A stretch of DNA of 64,000 nucleotides from Macropodus opercularis (GCA_030770545.1 JAUCMP010000030.1:4069001-4133000); one strand, 5' to 3'. Numbered from the stretch's first letter, positions 42,201 to 57,260 are shown. Notes: generated by a model from the letters alone, not told the origin. Program-made: numbers and translations.

Positions 42201-45080
42201 ATGCTGGTTTGGTCTGGAGTATGTGGAGCCTGGCTTCCAGACTGGAAGAAGCACAGAGACGGACTCTCCCCACGCTCCAAGTGACGTCCTGGTGGCAGGC
42301 GACCTGTGAGCCGACCCCGCAGCTTCGTCAAAGCTCACTGGCTTTTCAGGCTGCTCTGCAGATGAGACTCCAGTCCCAGCGTGTGAGCTTCACACAGAGG
42401 TCAAGGTACAAGTGACACAGTACCGGATAAGGAGGACTTGACTTGACATGTACAACAAGAGACTCCCGCTGACCTCCCACAGGTCCTCCACAGAGCATCA
42501 CGACCTGCTCCATCAGCACACGGCGGCTCAGACGAAAGCTGTCCAGGGGCGATGGACACGTCTGGAAGATCGTGGGCCGTGCAACGCTGGGCCCTGTACA
42601 TGTGTCGAGTAGTATTTCACGGTGATTTGAAAACGGTTGTTTTCAACCTGCCCCTTTAAACGAGCTGATTTGTTTGTCTTTTCAATTGCTCCTGTAGTTT
42701 ACGTGGTTTGTTTTGATGCTGAATGGATGGATGACTGCTGCACTTTGACACTTGATGTTTTTGTCGTGCATGTTGCAGTGACAATAAAATGTCTTCTCTT
42801 CTCTTAAAAGGCATGTGGTTGAGTCGCACAGAAGCTCTTGTTTCACTAGTCCAGCCATCACCTACCGCCTCCAGACGTCCTCCTCTGCTGCAGGTCACAC
42901 ATTGGATAGCATGTAAATGAAGGGTCAGTAAATGAGTTATTCATTGTTTCATTTCTCTAGCGTCCATTCACAACAGCAGTTGTCTCAAGGCACTTTACAA
43001 GCAAGGTTTGAGATCAAACACAGCGAAGCGTTTAAATGCAATCAATCAGTAAGTTCTAATCTTAATATATAGACGTTTATAGAGATATTAAAAGCAATAT
43101 ACTCTGCCTCCAGCAGAGCCAGGCCCAATGTGGCGAACATCCGCCTTGAGGGGGTACAGAAGAGAGAGACAACGTAGTGGTCAGAGACGTCCCAACTCAG
43201 AGGAATTGAAGCCGAGGCAGCATTAGGTTCAAATAATCAAACATGAATGAGAAATATGCAAAGGCAGGCAAACAAAGTCACCTCTCTCTCCTGCAGGGAG
43301 ACGCTCACAGGAAGTGGGGAAGGACGGAGCCTGGGAGACGCTGGCTGTGTCCCCCAGCACAGCTCACATCTCCCCCGTCTCCTTCTAGGGAGGTGGTTTA
43401 AACCCTGAACAAGCGTCACAATGTGGAGATTTCATACCAACAACTGTTTTGTCTAAGAGCCAGATTGTCTTCGGACCCAAGGCCAGCAAGCCTGCACAGC
43501 CTAGACAGGACCTGTTCTACTCTATTCTCAACCCTTTAGCCTGAACCACACGTATATGTGCTACATATATATTCCACTACAAATGAACTAATTATGCATG
43601 GACTTTTTCCACCACAACGACACGACAAGAGGAAGCCGGCAGCAACAGGACAAACCCTGGGACAACGTAAGGCACAGTCACGATACTTTCTACAACAGGC
43701 AAATTACTCATTAATTAACAAAAGAGCAATTTACCACAAAGCCAAATGTTCATGTTTTCAGCTATGTCACAGCCTCCACCGCTTCGACAGCGGGTAACCG
43801 CCTCACCAACGGAGTGTGACAGTGGACAAAGCAAAGGATCAGGCCACCGCCCTGTTCATCCATGGACACAACGTTTCTGAGAATGGAGAACAACGCTGCG
43901 CTTTCCAAAACCACTGCCCTGCACCCACGGGGTAAAAAGTGAGACTGCAAGGAATAACTGCAGCCCCAGCAGCCTGTCAGCTCCTCCATCAGAGGGCCAG
44001 GAGGAAGAAGGAGCAAGGAACCACAGGCGTCTGCTGCGCGGAGCAACCGGAGACACTGGAAGGCGAAATCCCAGAGTTGATGCTGTACTGGAGGCGAGGT
44101 CCCGTCTCGAGGAGCCTCTCATCCAAAGAGCTGAAGACCCACTGAAACGGTGGGAGGCCGAGGCTTCGAGGATACTTCACTGCCGTTCCAACGCGAGCCA
44201 CGTGGACGAAATATTGCCCTCAAGGTATCGGCATTGCAAAGATGAATACGTACTATAAAAAATGGCCAAAAAGGCTTCAGTCTACCCACGACCGGTTAAG
44301 GTGATGCTAGGAAGACGTCAGTCCCTCAGAGAGAGTCTCCTCAAAAACAGGACCGATAATCCCTGAGGCCCGTCCAAGCTGTGGCTTCTGGTATTTCTGG
44401 TTCAAATGTGAAACAGTAGTGACTGCGTGTAATGGAATTTTTACTATATGTGACAGAACTGTGATGCATATTACTTGATATATCCTCATATGTATTGGCT
44501 TTTATCTGTACTAAGTGAAGTAATCATAGAGTGAGTTATATACCTGCTTACAGAAATGTTTGAGAACAACGAGCCTTCTCTTCTGCCTTGAGAAAGGGAG
44601 GTAAGCTTTCGAGCTAGGTGGGGAGACACTGTCTAGTTCAAATTGGTTTACGACATGGGGCCATGGTGAGAGCACGGCAGCAGAACTTTGATTGACTTTG
44701 TTTCTGTTACACTTTCCCCCTGGTACAAGACAGTGACTGACCCTTAGTTGTGGGCTGATGAGTCTGAGTTACACTCAGGCAGGACAGCTTTGCACTGACT
44801 CTGTGTACTTCTCTTCTTGCAAGAGTAAAAGACAACACGAAGACAACTTTGATTGGGTTTTGATTCATTCACCGGTTCCTAACAGGTTTTTGCCTCCACA
44901 CTGCGCAAAAACAAGGCTTTTATGAAAACGCAGAATAAACAAATGTTCAGAAACACGCAAACCGTTCACAGTTGCTAAGTTAGGCTCAAATATAATAGTT
45001 AATATATTCAACGACGAGCCGACTCTTTGAAGAGAGTCAGGCCAAAAGAGTGGGACAAAGCCCAGAGTAGTAGTTTGGTT

Positions 45081-45490
45081 GCAGTGAATGCGGCCGCCAC
45101 ATACACAGCCCCCTAGCGGTATTCTGACACGTGATTGGGGGATTGAAGCGTCACGTCAGTGCTTCTGTAATGTGATTGGCTGTGGGCGGGAAGACGAGTT
45201 CCGACAACGCAGGCTAATAGTTGACGCTGATAATGACCGAGGACCAGAGTTTCCGCTTTCAGCTGTGTAGCGGTTGTTGTAGCCACCGCAACATGAAGTT
45301 GAACACAGCAGAAGCCTGTTGACGGCCATTAACCCTGAACGTGACCATGAAGAGGCAGGTGTCGTTGATCCAGCTGTTCGGGCTAACCAGCTAGCTAGCT
45401 AGATAGCCAGCCAGCTAGCCGGTAGCCTCGCAGCTACACCGGGCACAGCAGCGAGGAGCAGCCTGGACTGTGACCTTGACCCGCCGCCAT
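45081..45490 (+). promoter_or_regulatory. CpG-rich promoter with candidate first exon (copy 2)
   Basis: This is the same block as at 7140-7549, with the CCAAT boxes, GC box and split-ATG donor unchanged. One substitution (G to A at 45346) lies in the presumed 5' untranslated region. Confidence 0.4.
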
Positions 45491-45790
45491 GTGAGTACTC
45501 AGATGCTTCCAAGGCTGGGACGTCACAGAAAAGTCGATTTGCAGAGATGCGGGAGGACGAACATTTAGTTTCCCTCTCAAGTCCGACCTTTGATTGACAG
45601 CTTCATTAACGTCCTGCTAACACAAAGAAAAACCCTCAGAACAACCTCGACGTGTATTTGTACCGTGGTACTGAAATGCACATTGTTCATTCGGTGTAGT
45701 CGTTGACTCCAACACAGCTGCTGTGCTGAGAGCAGACTGGCCTGTAGGGTGGAGACCAGTTGATGGAGAAAGCATCACAGAGGTCGTCTA

Positions 45791-46834
45791 GATTTGATGA
45801 AGCCTGGTCATGATGTGCTTTGCAAGGTGGTGGTCATACGCGTGTTGCTGAGTCCACAGCCTATAGTCCCGCCTGATGTGAAGACGTGTCCCGTAGCGTG
45901 AGGCTGCCTGACCGTGACGCTTCTCTTCACGCGCTGCTTCCTTAGACGCTGTGTGACCGACGCTGGTCTGGTTCGGGACCATGCGACTGTGGTTGAGTCT
46001 CCAGATTAGGCTGATCAGTGGAGAGTTGGAGACGGTGCAGGGGATGGTGCTGTCACTGCTGGAGCCACTGATAGAAACTGAAATGATGCAACTCAAATAT
46101 TAATGTAATACAGTGACGTGTGTAGTTTCTGGGCCTTGTGAGATTCATCGAACGCTCACCCAGGCTCTCCTCCCGTTTGTGCTGCTGACGGTGCAGCTGT
46201 CGTCCACATCGGTAGCATCGTGTGAGCGTAGCAGAGAGCTGCGGGTGTAGCAGAGCGGCTGTTCAGTCCGCTGGGCTGTGGTTGTGCTGTGGAGGGCGGT
46301 GGTGGACCAGCTGAGTCCAGGTTTAGGGTGGATCCCCTCTGAGCTGCAGCTCATCCAGTTTCCTACCTGCTCCAGGTGGACTTTACAAACAAATGGATTG
46401 ACGCAGCTTTGAATTAATGAGGATTATTTTACTCAGTGGAAGTAAAACCTACCTACCTATCGTTCAGTGGCTTTATTTTGTGTAAACACACACACGCAGA
46501 AGCTTCACTTTGGAGACTGGAGCTGGAGAATGAAAGGTTGTGTCAGATAGTTTGTGTGTTTGTCTCACCGGACACTTTTAAGTAGATAAATGAGTCCTTG
46601 TTACTGGTTCTGGTGCTGGTCAAGCACTGGAATCTGCCCTGGTCCTGAACCTTGACCCCCGTCAGCTGCAGTGAGGCGTTTCCTCCGGAGATCTGATCCT
46701 GGAACAGTGACGTCCTGCCTGTGAAGCGCTGGTCCTGGTTTGTGAGCTGGTCTCAGTAGTCATGGCAGGAGTGGACATGAAGGTCACATCAAGGTCAGCG
46801 TCTCCCTGAAAGTTTCCATGGCAACACACGACGC
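45791..46834 (-). pseudogene. B7-family (HHLA2-like) immunoglobulin gene remnant (copy 2)
   Basis: Second-copy counterpart of the three Ig blocks at 7850-8893. IgV is at about 46834-46569, IgC at about 46382-46145, and the third Ig at 46077 to about 45796. I see no base difference from copy 1 in these exons, so the stop codons and frameshift are shared. Loss of function therefore predates the duplication, or the copies have been homogenised. Confidence 0.75.
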
Positions 46835-49800
46835 AAACATTCATACAGAATTAGATGATTTAATTATTTAGAGGTTTTAAATATTAATTAATTGAGGATC
46901 CTATAGCTGATTTAGTTCTACTTGAGTATTTCTTCGCTTTCTTGTTTCACTGTGATCATTTAGTCGACAGTTCACCCGGTGTAAAATTGAAAAGCTGCTT
47001 TCTGTCGTGTGAAACAGGCCTCGTGGAGTTTGTGTTGTGCCAATCGCTGTATTTTTGGTTTTGAAGTGTCAAACGCTTCTAGTTCTTTTACGCAGCATAA
47101 AAATCTTCCCATTGTCACTTACGTTGATGCTGTAATGAAACTTCTGTTTATTATAAATAAAACTTGTGTTAATGAAACCAGCTCAGAAATAGACGGCGTC
47201 GTCTGCTCTAAACGCTCGGCACCAAATGGAATCCGATTCAGTTCATTTCACTTTTTCATGTGTTTTTCTTGCTGGCTTTTAATATTTTTCTTGTTATGGG
47301 GGTTTGTGTGTTTCATAATCAGGCGATGTCCGTGACTCACACATCCAGCAGACAAAGAACGGGCCTGGCTCTGATTATCCGGTCCGCACAGCCGTCCCTG
47401 AGCAGGTCCGTTCTAAACAGAACCATCGTGTTTCTCTACAGATGTGACGTCGTTGAGGTGCGTCCAGATCAGGTGCGTCATGGATGAACATGTTCCAGTT
47501 AACGGAGGGCTGGGACCAAGTCCCCGACGCCGCTGGAGGAAGAGACCTACTGGGAGGAGGAAGAGCGTTTTTCTATTGGCTGGGATCGGTAGGAGAATTT
47601 CTCTAGTATGTTATTACCAGTAATGAGTGCGTCGCCTTCGCTGTGATCTTTAATACGCGCAGGCGTAATGATGACACGTTGGGGTCCAGTCTCTGACGAT
47701 GATGTTACACACATTGCTCTAAACCGAGTCTCTAGGTGGAGACGCAGCGTAGTTAGTTGATAGCAGTTTAAACCAGGTAGTGGTTTGCTGACGCATCAAT
47801 ATGTGACGTGTCTAATGTGTCTAATGTGAATGTTTGATGCTGGCTTGATTCTCGTTGCGTCTCTCGGGGCAGGGCGAGCGTGTCCTGGAGGGATTCCTTC
47901 AGACATCAGGGTCGGAGTAAACCTCCGGCTGGTCGCCTCCTCTCAGACCTACCTGATCCCGCAAGAGTCCAGAACCACAGGACGGACACGACCAGTGAGA
48001 ACTGGGTGAGACTGGGTCTGCTCATGTCAGGTTAGTCCTCAGTTCAATAAAGATTTCGGTTTCCTCCAGATCATCGTTAGGTGCGACGGTCTCCCCAGAA
48101 CCGTGACACTGAGCGGATGCTCGTGAGCAGGGAGGGAACCAACTGGATCCGATCCGTCACTGACCTCACGCAAACCGATTACTTGCGTTTGTTTTATTGT
48201 AGTTTTCTCTACATTTAGACTAAATTAGTAAAAACACAAAGTGGAACGGTTTTCTTCACGTCACTTCATTTTCCTAAGTTACATGTGGAGTGAGCTGACA
48301 CCTTTCAAAATAAAGCTGTGATGATGCTTTAGTAGCTCACAAATGAGCTAGAAGATTTAATGATTTGATTGTGTTATAACAACCTTAATGACCTGAAGAC
48401 CTCAAGTTACTGTTGGTACCAGCACCACGGCGGCAGACACAGGGAAGGAGAGCTTCATTTAACATCAACTGTCGTTTCAGTCTTGCACGTTGCAGGTAAA
48501 AGTCCAGGTTCACGTCCAGAGTCCAGGACTTGCTTCTTGACCCGGAATCCACAGAGACCAGTAAATGTCTAGATCTGATCCAGGAGATTCTCTCGATGTT
48601 TGTCTCTGTTTGTGTGGAAGGAGGAGGGAACGACATCTGTTTCCATTGACGCGGCTCAGTCCGTCCACTACTGGCTCAAGGTGTACGGATACGCGTCGGT
48701 TCCTAAAGGTGAGGTAACGACAACAACAGCGATGCTTTACGCACGGTCACGTACTCTACGCGTCCACGGCTTCTTTGCACGGGGTAGATTAGAGCCGATT
48801 CCTGAGGGCCTTTCACTGGCTGCAGGGTCTCCTCAGAGGAGGACGGATCGCTGCTGGCTCATCCAAAAACCAGAGGCGAGCGTTAATCTACACACGAACG
48901 CACACAGTTCACTTCCTGTCCTAGAGAAATGGCGCCAACGTTTACTTATGTCGGTTATTTATATGCTCATTTTCATATTAGAAATCAATCAGATATCAGT
49001 AGAACTAATAGAGGTGACAAGTCATGTTAAACACTCACACTGTACATGATCCTATTTAACCTGTGTGTTTCTAATATAAATGCACAGACGCGTTTTAGGT
49101 CACGTCATTGTGATGTTTGTGTTTTTACCCTGCAGGCCAAGAAAGTTCTACACCGGGCAGCACAACGAGAGCCGCTGCTACGTTCTGCACCAGGACGAGA
49201 AAAGCCAAAGCCCCACTGAGAACGTAGCACCAAGAACCGACGCCAGAAAACCTACACGGTTTGTCAGACGCTGCAGCAAACTGCGCTTACGTGACACTGA
49301 CCCACAGGGAGTTTGAGGACAGGCTGAGCGAAGGATGGCGCTCATACACACTCTAGTGTGTTACTGTGGCGCTGATTACTGTACAACAAAGGAGCAACCC
49401 CCTCCTCCCCCACACTGAGCTCTCTGCCTTCCTCACATTGAGGGAGGTGGAGTCATTTCAACGCTGCAGAACAAAGTGAAGAGTTGCCTGAATCAACTGA
49501 AACCGTGACTATGCAGCACTGTTCAGAAACACATACGCGTCTGTCCAGCCAGTCGACGATAGGAACCTGAAGCTGAGTGTTAGAAACGATGTTTGAATGG
49601 TAGTGATGCAAACAGAGTCACTACACAGGCCCTGAATAAAATACTAGCAACCACAGACATCGGCCAAACTAAGGAGTCGATGCCCCGGAGGAGCAGCAGA
49701 ACCAGCGTCTGCTCAACCAACGTGACGGACGGCGGACGCAGCGGCTCAGCTGAAGCCTGAACATTCTACCCATGCGCTGCTACGCAGACACGTCCACGTG

Positions 49801-49998
49801 TTGGTTCTGCTTTTAAGTTTGAGGAAGTGCACACACAGTAACATGCTATAAATGACACTGACTGTGTTTCTGGACTTTATTGATTTGTATCTATTATTGG
49901 AAATTCTATCAAATGTACGGTTTACCAAAAAAAAGCAGCAACATGACAAAGTCTCCCTCAGCAAACTGTTGGACCGACTCACGTTTGTTAATGTGTTC

Positions 49999-52452
49999 TT
50001 GGAATATCTGACTGTCAAATGCAGCCTTTTTATCTCCCAAGGGAGTTTACTGTGGTCATGGTCACGGCTGTGTACATTCCACCGGATGCTAATGCTAACA
50101 CAGCTATCGGACTCCTGCATGCTAGCGTTAGCAACAAGCAGAGCACGTACCCTGACGCTGTGCAGATCATAGCAGGAGACTTTAACCATGCGGACTTAAA
50201 GGCAGCTCTCCCTAAGTTCCACCAGCACGTAAAGTGCGCTACTAGGGGAGAGAAGACTCTGGACAAGGTCTATTCCAACATCAAACTGGGCTACAGGGCC
50301 AGACCACTACCACACCTGGGCCAGTCTGACCACCTGTCCCTGCTGCTCATTCCTGCATATGCCCCCGTCAAGAAAACGGCTCCCACCATCACAAAGACTG
50401 ATGGTGCCTCCCAGCAGCTGCAGGACTGTTTTGACAGAACCAACTGGGAGGTCTTTGAACATCAGGACCTGGAGATGTTCACAGACAGTGTACTGTGCTA
50501 CATCAAGAACTGCATAGACACGGTCACAGTGGACAAACGCATCAGGGTCTACCCCAACCAGAAGCCCTGGATGACCCGGAAGGTCCAGCAGCTGCTGAGG
50601 AAGAGGAACAACGCCTACAGGTCTGGCGACAGAGATCTCTACAGCGCAGCCCGAGCTGACTTGAAGAGAGGCATCAGAGAGGCCAGAGCAGACTACAGGA
50701 GGAGGATTGAGGGCCACCTGGACAGTAACAACAGCCGGCAGGTGTGGCAGGACGTCCAGCACCTCACCAAGTACAGGACCAACGTCAAAGCTGCTGAAGG
50801 TGACCTCACGCTAGCAGAGGAACTAAATATCTACTTTGCTCGCTTTGAGGTTTCTGCACCTGAAGCGGCGCAGCTACACCACACGGTGCACAGCAGCACG
50901 GTCCTCAGTCTGGAGCGGCACGAGGTGAGACGTACCCTCCGAGCCGTCAACCCGAGGAAGGCGACTGGTCCTGATGGCGTCCCAGGACGTGTGCTGAGGG
51001 ACTGTGCAGACGAGCTGACTGAGGTCTTCACAAAGACCTTCAACCGGCCCCTGGCACAGTCCACTGTCCCCCCCTGCCTGAAGTCCTCCACCATAGTCGC
51101 CCTGCCCAAGAAGCCCCACATCTCCAGCCTCAATGACTACAGACCAATAGCACTCACCCCAGTCGTGATGAAGTGCTTCGAAAAACTGGTCCGTAGCCAC
51201 ATCACAGCAGCTCTGCCCTCAAGACTCGACCCACACCAGTTTGCTTACAGAGCAAACCGATCCACAGAGGAGCCATAGCAACAGCGCTACATGCTGCTCT
51301 GTCACACCTGGAGCAGCAGGGCAGCTACGTGAGGATGCTCTTTGTGGATTACAGCTCGGCTTTCAACACCATCCTCCCACACAAGCTGGTGGCCAAGCTG
51401 GAGGACCTGGGGCTCCCACATTCAACCTGCATGTGGATCCGCAGCTTCCTCTCTGGTCGCAGACAGGCCCCCACACATCCACGGCCCTAAGCCTCAGCAC
51501 CGGCTCCCCCCAGGGCTGTGCTGAGTCCGCTGCTCTACTCGCTCTACACACACGACTGCAGCCCTGTCCATCACTGCAACACCATCATAAAGTTTGCAGA
51601 CGACACTACAGTGGTGGGGCTCATCTCTGACGGGGACGAGTCTGCCTACAGAGACGAGGTGGAGCAACTAGTGATGTGGTGTACGACCAACAACCTTCTC
51701 CTCAACATTTCAAAAACAAAAGAACTCATAATAGACTTCAGGAGAAAAAAGACAGACGTTCCACCATTACACATCGGCAGGGACTGTGTGGAGAGGGTGG
51801 CAGACTTCCGCTTCCTGGGAGTACACATAGAGGAGAGTCTGACCTGGAGCGCAAACACCTCTGAGCTGCTGAAAAAGGCCCAGCAGAGACTGTAACAACA
51901 TCACACAAAGACTGTTGGTGTCCTTTTACAGAGCTAGCATAGAAAGTATACTAACATACTGTATATGCATATGGTTCACCAGCAGCACAGCAGCTCAGAG
52001 GAAAGCTCTCCAAGGGGTCATCAACACCGCACAGAAGATTGTTGGCTGCCCTCTCCCCACATTGGAAAACCTACACAGCTCCCGTTGCCTCAGGAAAGCA
52101 CAGGACATTGTGAAAGACACTTCTCACCCAGGCCACTCCCTGTTTGAACTGCTGCCCTCAGGCAGACGGTACAGACTATGCAAGACTAGGACTAACAGAC
52201 TCAAGCACAGTTGTTATCCCACTTTACTATCCGCTCTGAACGCTGCTAAAAAATAATGCAAAACTCAAGTCTGGACCAATGCAATGTACGATGTTTGTGT
52301 GGGTTTTTAGATGTTTTTTTTACTCTTATTTATTGTTTTACTTTTTTTACCTCGTATGAATGATGCACTGTATGGAAAGCACCTGTTAAATGACTGGAGA
52401 GCACTTTTTTAAATTTCACTGTACAAGTGACAGCGACAATAAAGAATCGATC
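49999..52452 (+). mobile_element. 5'-truncated Rex1/CR1-like LINE, copy 2
   Basis: Same insertion as 12058-14512, with the same TGTTC flanks (49994-49998 and 52453-52457), the same truncation point and the same frame breaks. Differences are few: a Ser-to-Pro change in the linker (51045), a one-base contraction in a T run near 52341 and a substitution near the 3' end (52449). It was carried by the segmental duplication and is not an independent insertion. Confidence 0.92.
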
Positions 52453-53086
52453 TGTTCAGGAATTTATCAGGTTTAATCAACTTACAGATGACACCGGTAC
52501 AGTTGAGGATGGGGGTTTAGTCTGTTTTATTTTTACAGTTTTGCTACGACCTGATACAGGTTAAGATGCAATTCATTGAATCTCTTACTGGTGGGTGGAG
52601 GTTTCAAAAATCAAAGGAGCTTAAAATGAACATGTAGCATTCGGTCTACTCTGGCTGAATGTTTCTAGCTAACAGACATTGACCACAGGGGAAGGAGAGC
52701 TAGCACGCTTGCTCTTTCTTTGCCGTATGACAACCACGCTTTCTCTGCAGAATAAGGGAGAAGGGGGTGGTGCAAGAGAGTCCGGCTCAGCCGAGTTTGG
52801 TGGATGGACAAAGGGGCTTGAAAACCAGAAGGTGCGTAAAAGGCACGACAGGGTTACTCCCAAACCCAGCCAACACACATAGAGACGCCTTCACACACAC
52901 GCTACACGCACAACCTCACACACAAGCAGCAGAGAGAGAGTCCCAAGAGCACCGACGCAGGGAGAAAGTGGACGTCCTCCGAAGAAAGAGCTGGGGTTGA
53001 AACCCGGGTAAGACGGCAGCGAAGGGGCCTGGATCCGGTGCCGCCGCCGTGTCCGAACAGAACAAACGAACCGCTGGAATGGATCG

Positions 53087-53415
53087 TTTCTGGTCCTTCA
53101 GCTGGTCGGACAGCCGGGCGCAGGTGGCCTGGATGTACCAGCCGCGCTGGCGGAGGGCACGCAAACCCAGCTCGTCTGTGACCTCTGCAGCATTCATAGC
53201 GTTGGGCAGATGCTGGGAGGGGAAACTGAAATGTATCGAGCTGGTTCCGAAAACTCACGTCAGTGAAGGTGCTAAACGTCACGTGTATGCGCCAAAGAAA
53301 CAAATGCGACCTCACCTGTTTATTTGCCAACACGAGCAGCGCAGCGTCTCCGAGTTGGTCCTCGGCGAACATGCTGGACGGCTCCTCGCCTCGTTCACTC
53401 GCTCTCTGCCGTTGC
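53087..53415 (-). pseudogene. ARF-family small GTPase pseudogene (copy 2)
   Basis: Copy 2 of the ARF fragment, with exon A at 53415-53316 and exon B at 53212-53087. All lesions are shared with copy 1: NKQH, the C-terminal in-frame deletion, the frameshift and the lost stop. Confidence 0.85.
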
Positions 53416-56210
53416 TGAGCCCGAGAACCAAAACACAGCATTTACAGCATTAAAACCTGTGACCAGGGATGAACAAAGGTTTACCTGAACAGTCCATTCC
53501 AACAAAAACGATCCCTCTCAGGTTGAAAGCTGTGGAAATAATTCTATGCAAATGACTCCTGCTGCTTAATAATTCGCTTCTCTGGATAAAAGCCACATCC
53601 TCATATTCATGCCCACGCGGAGACGTCAGACTCCCAGTGAACCACACAGAATCCAACTGCTGGACAGTAACAACTCTCTTCAATCCTCAAGGCTGAGGAC
53701 AAATGAGACACGAGGATGTTTCACACTGTCTGTTAATGTACAGCTGGTAGATGGTTCATCGTCCCTTGACATTTTCTGACACACTTGCAACGGTGCCGGT
53801 ATTTTTGGCCATGACTGTACATGTTCAGCCTGGAATTTAGCTGCAGTTTCATCATCGTCGTCATGTCAGGAAAACACAGATTGGCATAATGTGGACCTTT
53901 GACAACTGAATACTTCACCAGTCATGGCTTCACCAGCCTCAGCCTCATCCCTTAAGCACCGATGAGGACACCTATGGGCAGCAATGTTCACCAACACCAG
54001 CTACCACCCCCACCCCTCCTCACCTTCAGTGTTCTGGAGGTAGTGGCGCCACAGCGCCCACACTGTGAAGCTGATGTTCTTGTATTCACAGTTTCAACAT
54101 TAAGCTGAAGTTACATGATGCAAAATAATAGAGTATCATTAGATGGGTTGAACACCAGCCTTGTACTTCAACCGCACTTAAGCTTGTGTTGGGCCTCTAC
54201 CACTAGGCACAGTAGCAGACTAACCATCTGCTGCTGGGAGATTTCTCTGATATATTTAGCTACTTCATGCTTTTTAGATAAATGAATATGCTTGTATATA
54301 ATGTTAAAACCTAAAAAAAATAATTTCCCCCCCATCTTCAAAAGTCAGATGTTGAGTTGTTGGTAGTTGGTAGATTAAAGCAGACGTTAGTAACCAACCC
54401 AGTGGAGCTTTGCCTGCTCCACTGTTTCATTTCATTATCATCTCAGATTTCCTTCATTTCTCTGGTGACCCTTAGAGGCTACACTCATTCGGTAGCAGCT
54501 GCTTCTTCTTGAATGTCTCCATCTAGAGGCTAAATCTATACAACTGGAACCTAAAGTTTAGTCCGGTTAAATATTTACAGGTGTTTCTACCTGCCAGTTC
54601 TATCCTGGACTGTCCACTGGACTCTGTGGAGGAGGTGGATGAGAGGAGCTGACATCCATCATGGACAATGCTTCTCACCCACTGCATCAACTGTGGAGGC
54701 TCTGGCCTTGGGGGGGGAAAAAAATAGTCAAAGACCGTTTTACAGTACATTACAACTGTATCCACATGACTGACCCTAAAGAGAGTAACAGGACAGAACA
54801 GCATTAAAACAAGCCATTTCATGCTCGTTTCTGGGCCACGTGTTTGAACAGGCCGCTGTACAAGCGCTACCATCAAAGAGCAGCACATCCTCCCAGTCAC
54901 AAATAAGCATTAACTTGTGCTTCTCAGATGGAGGAACCAGCCCCATAGGTTTACTCACAGCCAGTGATCCTGAACCTGCAGCTTGGGACACGGCTGCAGA
55001 CGCCACACAGACCTTAGAACCGTCCGCGAAGGAGGACGTGCAGTCTGGTGGACTGGCGTCAGGAGGCACTTCTCCATCCTGGTTCTGCACAGCGGGTTCC
55101 AGATCCGTCAGGGGAGACGGGAGCACACGGAGAGAACCAAACAACACGAGTTGTTACAGCTTCTGAACTGCAAACCTCAGGTTCATGGTGCTCCTTTCAG
55201 CCCGTGCAGACTCTGGCCAATCAGTCCTCACATGTACATCCTGGCCCCATAGCAACATGTATGTTGACACAAACATTCTAAAAACCTTTAGGCAACAAAC
55301 AGCGGCAGAGAGAGGTAGGAATTTTTACAGCTCTGCTAAAAACGTGCATTTACTTGTATTTTGTGTTCAGTTCATCCTAGTTTCGTTCAGGAAGATGTTA
55401 AGTGACTTAAGCTGCTTATTTCTGTAGAGTCAATGACTTTTATTACTTTGAATCTACTTCACTGAAACCAGCTTTGGATGCGTCAGTGTGTGTTACAGGG
55501 ATCATTATGTTGATTAGTGCTTGATTTGGTTAAATGTGGATTTTCAAAAATCAGAGGACACAGTAATAGAGTAAAGCCTCTGAAAAATATTACTATGAAG
55601 CTTTTACTGAAACATGGAATGAAGCTGCATTTACCTTCAACGCAAACGCGTTTTGTGGCCACACATGTGAACTTTTCCATTCCAATTACGCTGCATCTGT
55701 AACAGACAGGTGCTGATGGGACAATGCAGAGTGAGGAGACGTCCCTGCTGGGGTTTATTTGGGCCACGCGTCAATTTAACGCAGCTTCTGCAGCTCTGAC
55801 CATGTTCATTTCAGCCTGTGCAGACTCATCCTGGCCCCATAGCAACATGTATGTTGACACAAACATTCTAAAAACCTTTAGGCAACAAACAGCGGCAGAG
55901 AGAGGTAGGAATTTTTACAGCTCTGCTAAAAACGTGCATTTACTTGTATTTTCTGTCAGTGCATCCTTTTACTGGACTCAGCCACGATGTGTCCGTTTGC
56001 TTTACTCGCTTTGAATTGGCTACATTGACTTTGTGCTGATTTGACTAAAGCTCGGACTCCGAGAGGAACCAGGCCATAGACGCTGGTTGTCCGGGTTTAA
56101 AGTTAACACAGCGGGGACATTTAACCTGCAATAAATTGACATGGTTGGACGGGTGAGAGGTTTTAAGGGAGGCCTGAGAGTCGACAGCTGTGTAAAGCTC
56201 TCGGTGGCAG

Positions 56211-56358
56211 GAGCTAACGGTTAGCATCGCTGTGAGCTAACGGTTAGCATCGCTGTGAGCTAACGGTTAGCATCGCTGTGTGCTAACGGTTAGCATCGCT
56301 GTGTGCTAACGGTTAGCATCGCTGTGTGCTAACGGTTAGCATCGCTGTGTGCTAACGC
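56211..56358. repeat. 23-bp minisatellite with palindromic core (copy 2)
   Basis: Same six-unit array as 18271-18418, with unchanged unit number and order of variants. A fast-mutating array without any change argues that the 38-kb duplication, or its homogenisation, is young. Confidence 0.95.
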
Positions 56359-57260
56359 TTCTTATGCTAAAGATGAGCGCCTGCATGGCGGTGCTAGCCG
56401 TTAGCACGCCGATGCTAAGTGAAGCTCGGTACCTGCTCCTGTGTCCCACTCTCCCCTCTGAGAGGTTCCTCCTTTGGGGAACCGACCACGGCCTCCGCTT
56501 CTCCGGCAGAACGAACACGTCCAGACCAAGTCACGCAGCCAAGTCCACGACACTCTGTGCAGACAGGAAGCGTTGCTATGGCGACGCTTTGTTAGGTTCA
56601 GGCCGTCCCCTGGTCTCTGGTCTGCACAAGTATAATGAGCTTGAACAATGATCTGTTATTGTGGGACTGTGTTGGTACGTGAATAACGTTACGGTTCCTT
56701 ATCATTACGCTGTGTGATACTCCTAGAAAGTAAACACGTAAATGGCTGCAGCCGCTTCACAGGCGTCACACGTTAGATTCCCTGTCACACGCTGCTGTTC
56801 CTGTGACGCAGCCAGAGCTGAATTAATTGGGTTTAGTTACTGTAAGTTAATGGTACGAACTGGAGTTTGGGGAGCGAACGTGACGTCATCTTGGTGGTGG
56901 CCAACATCTCAGAGAACAGCAGCATGTTCCACTAACACTGACTACAGAGGCTGAGTGGAAGGTGCTCATGTTCCCCAGCCTGACGTATTGAACACGAGGT
57001 CACAGGTCAAACAACGCGCGACACCGAGGAGAAACGTTCTCACCGAGGTTTGCAAAGCAGCTGCTGGGAGCGAAACCTTCTGCGACACGTCAGCCTGCGT
57101 CCACCTAGAAAAGACTGCATCCGTGTGTTTCTGCCATTAAACACGGACCCAATGTGAAGCTCTGCTTGTTCATCCTGATTATTGGATTTGAAATTGAAAA
57201 CACAATGTTTTCATGGTGTCACTGACATTTGATTCCAAAATAAACTTTAGTATTGTGTCA

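Larger units (their letters stand above)
38102..49998. other. Remaining second-copy DNA between listed features
   Basis: This holds the second copies of the stretches already described for 123-12057. Not listed separately: the dispersed repeat at 42026-42181, the Rex1-like tail at 42411-42799, the L2 tail at 42946-43031, the weak plus-strand exons at 47481-49221, and the local repeat at 49398-49998. The block 38102-44000 carries most of the differences between copies. Confidence 0.7.
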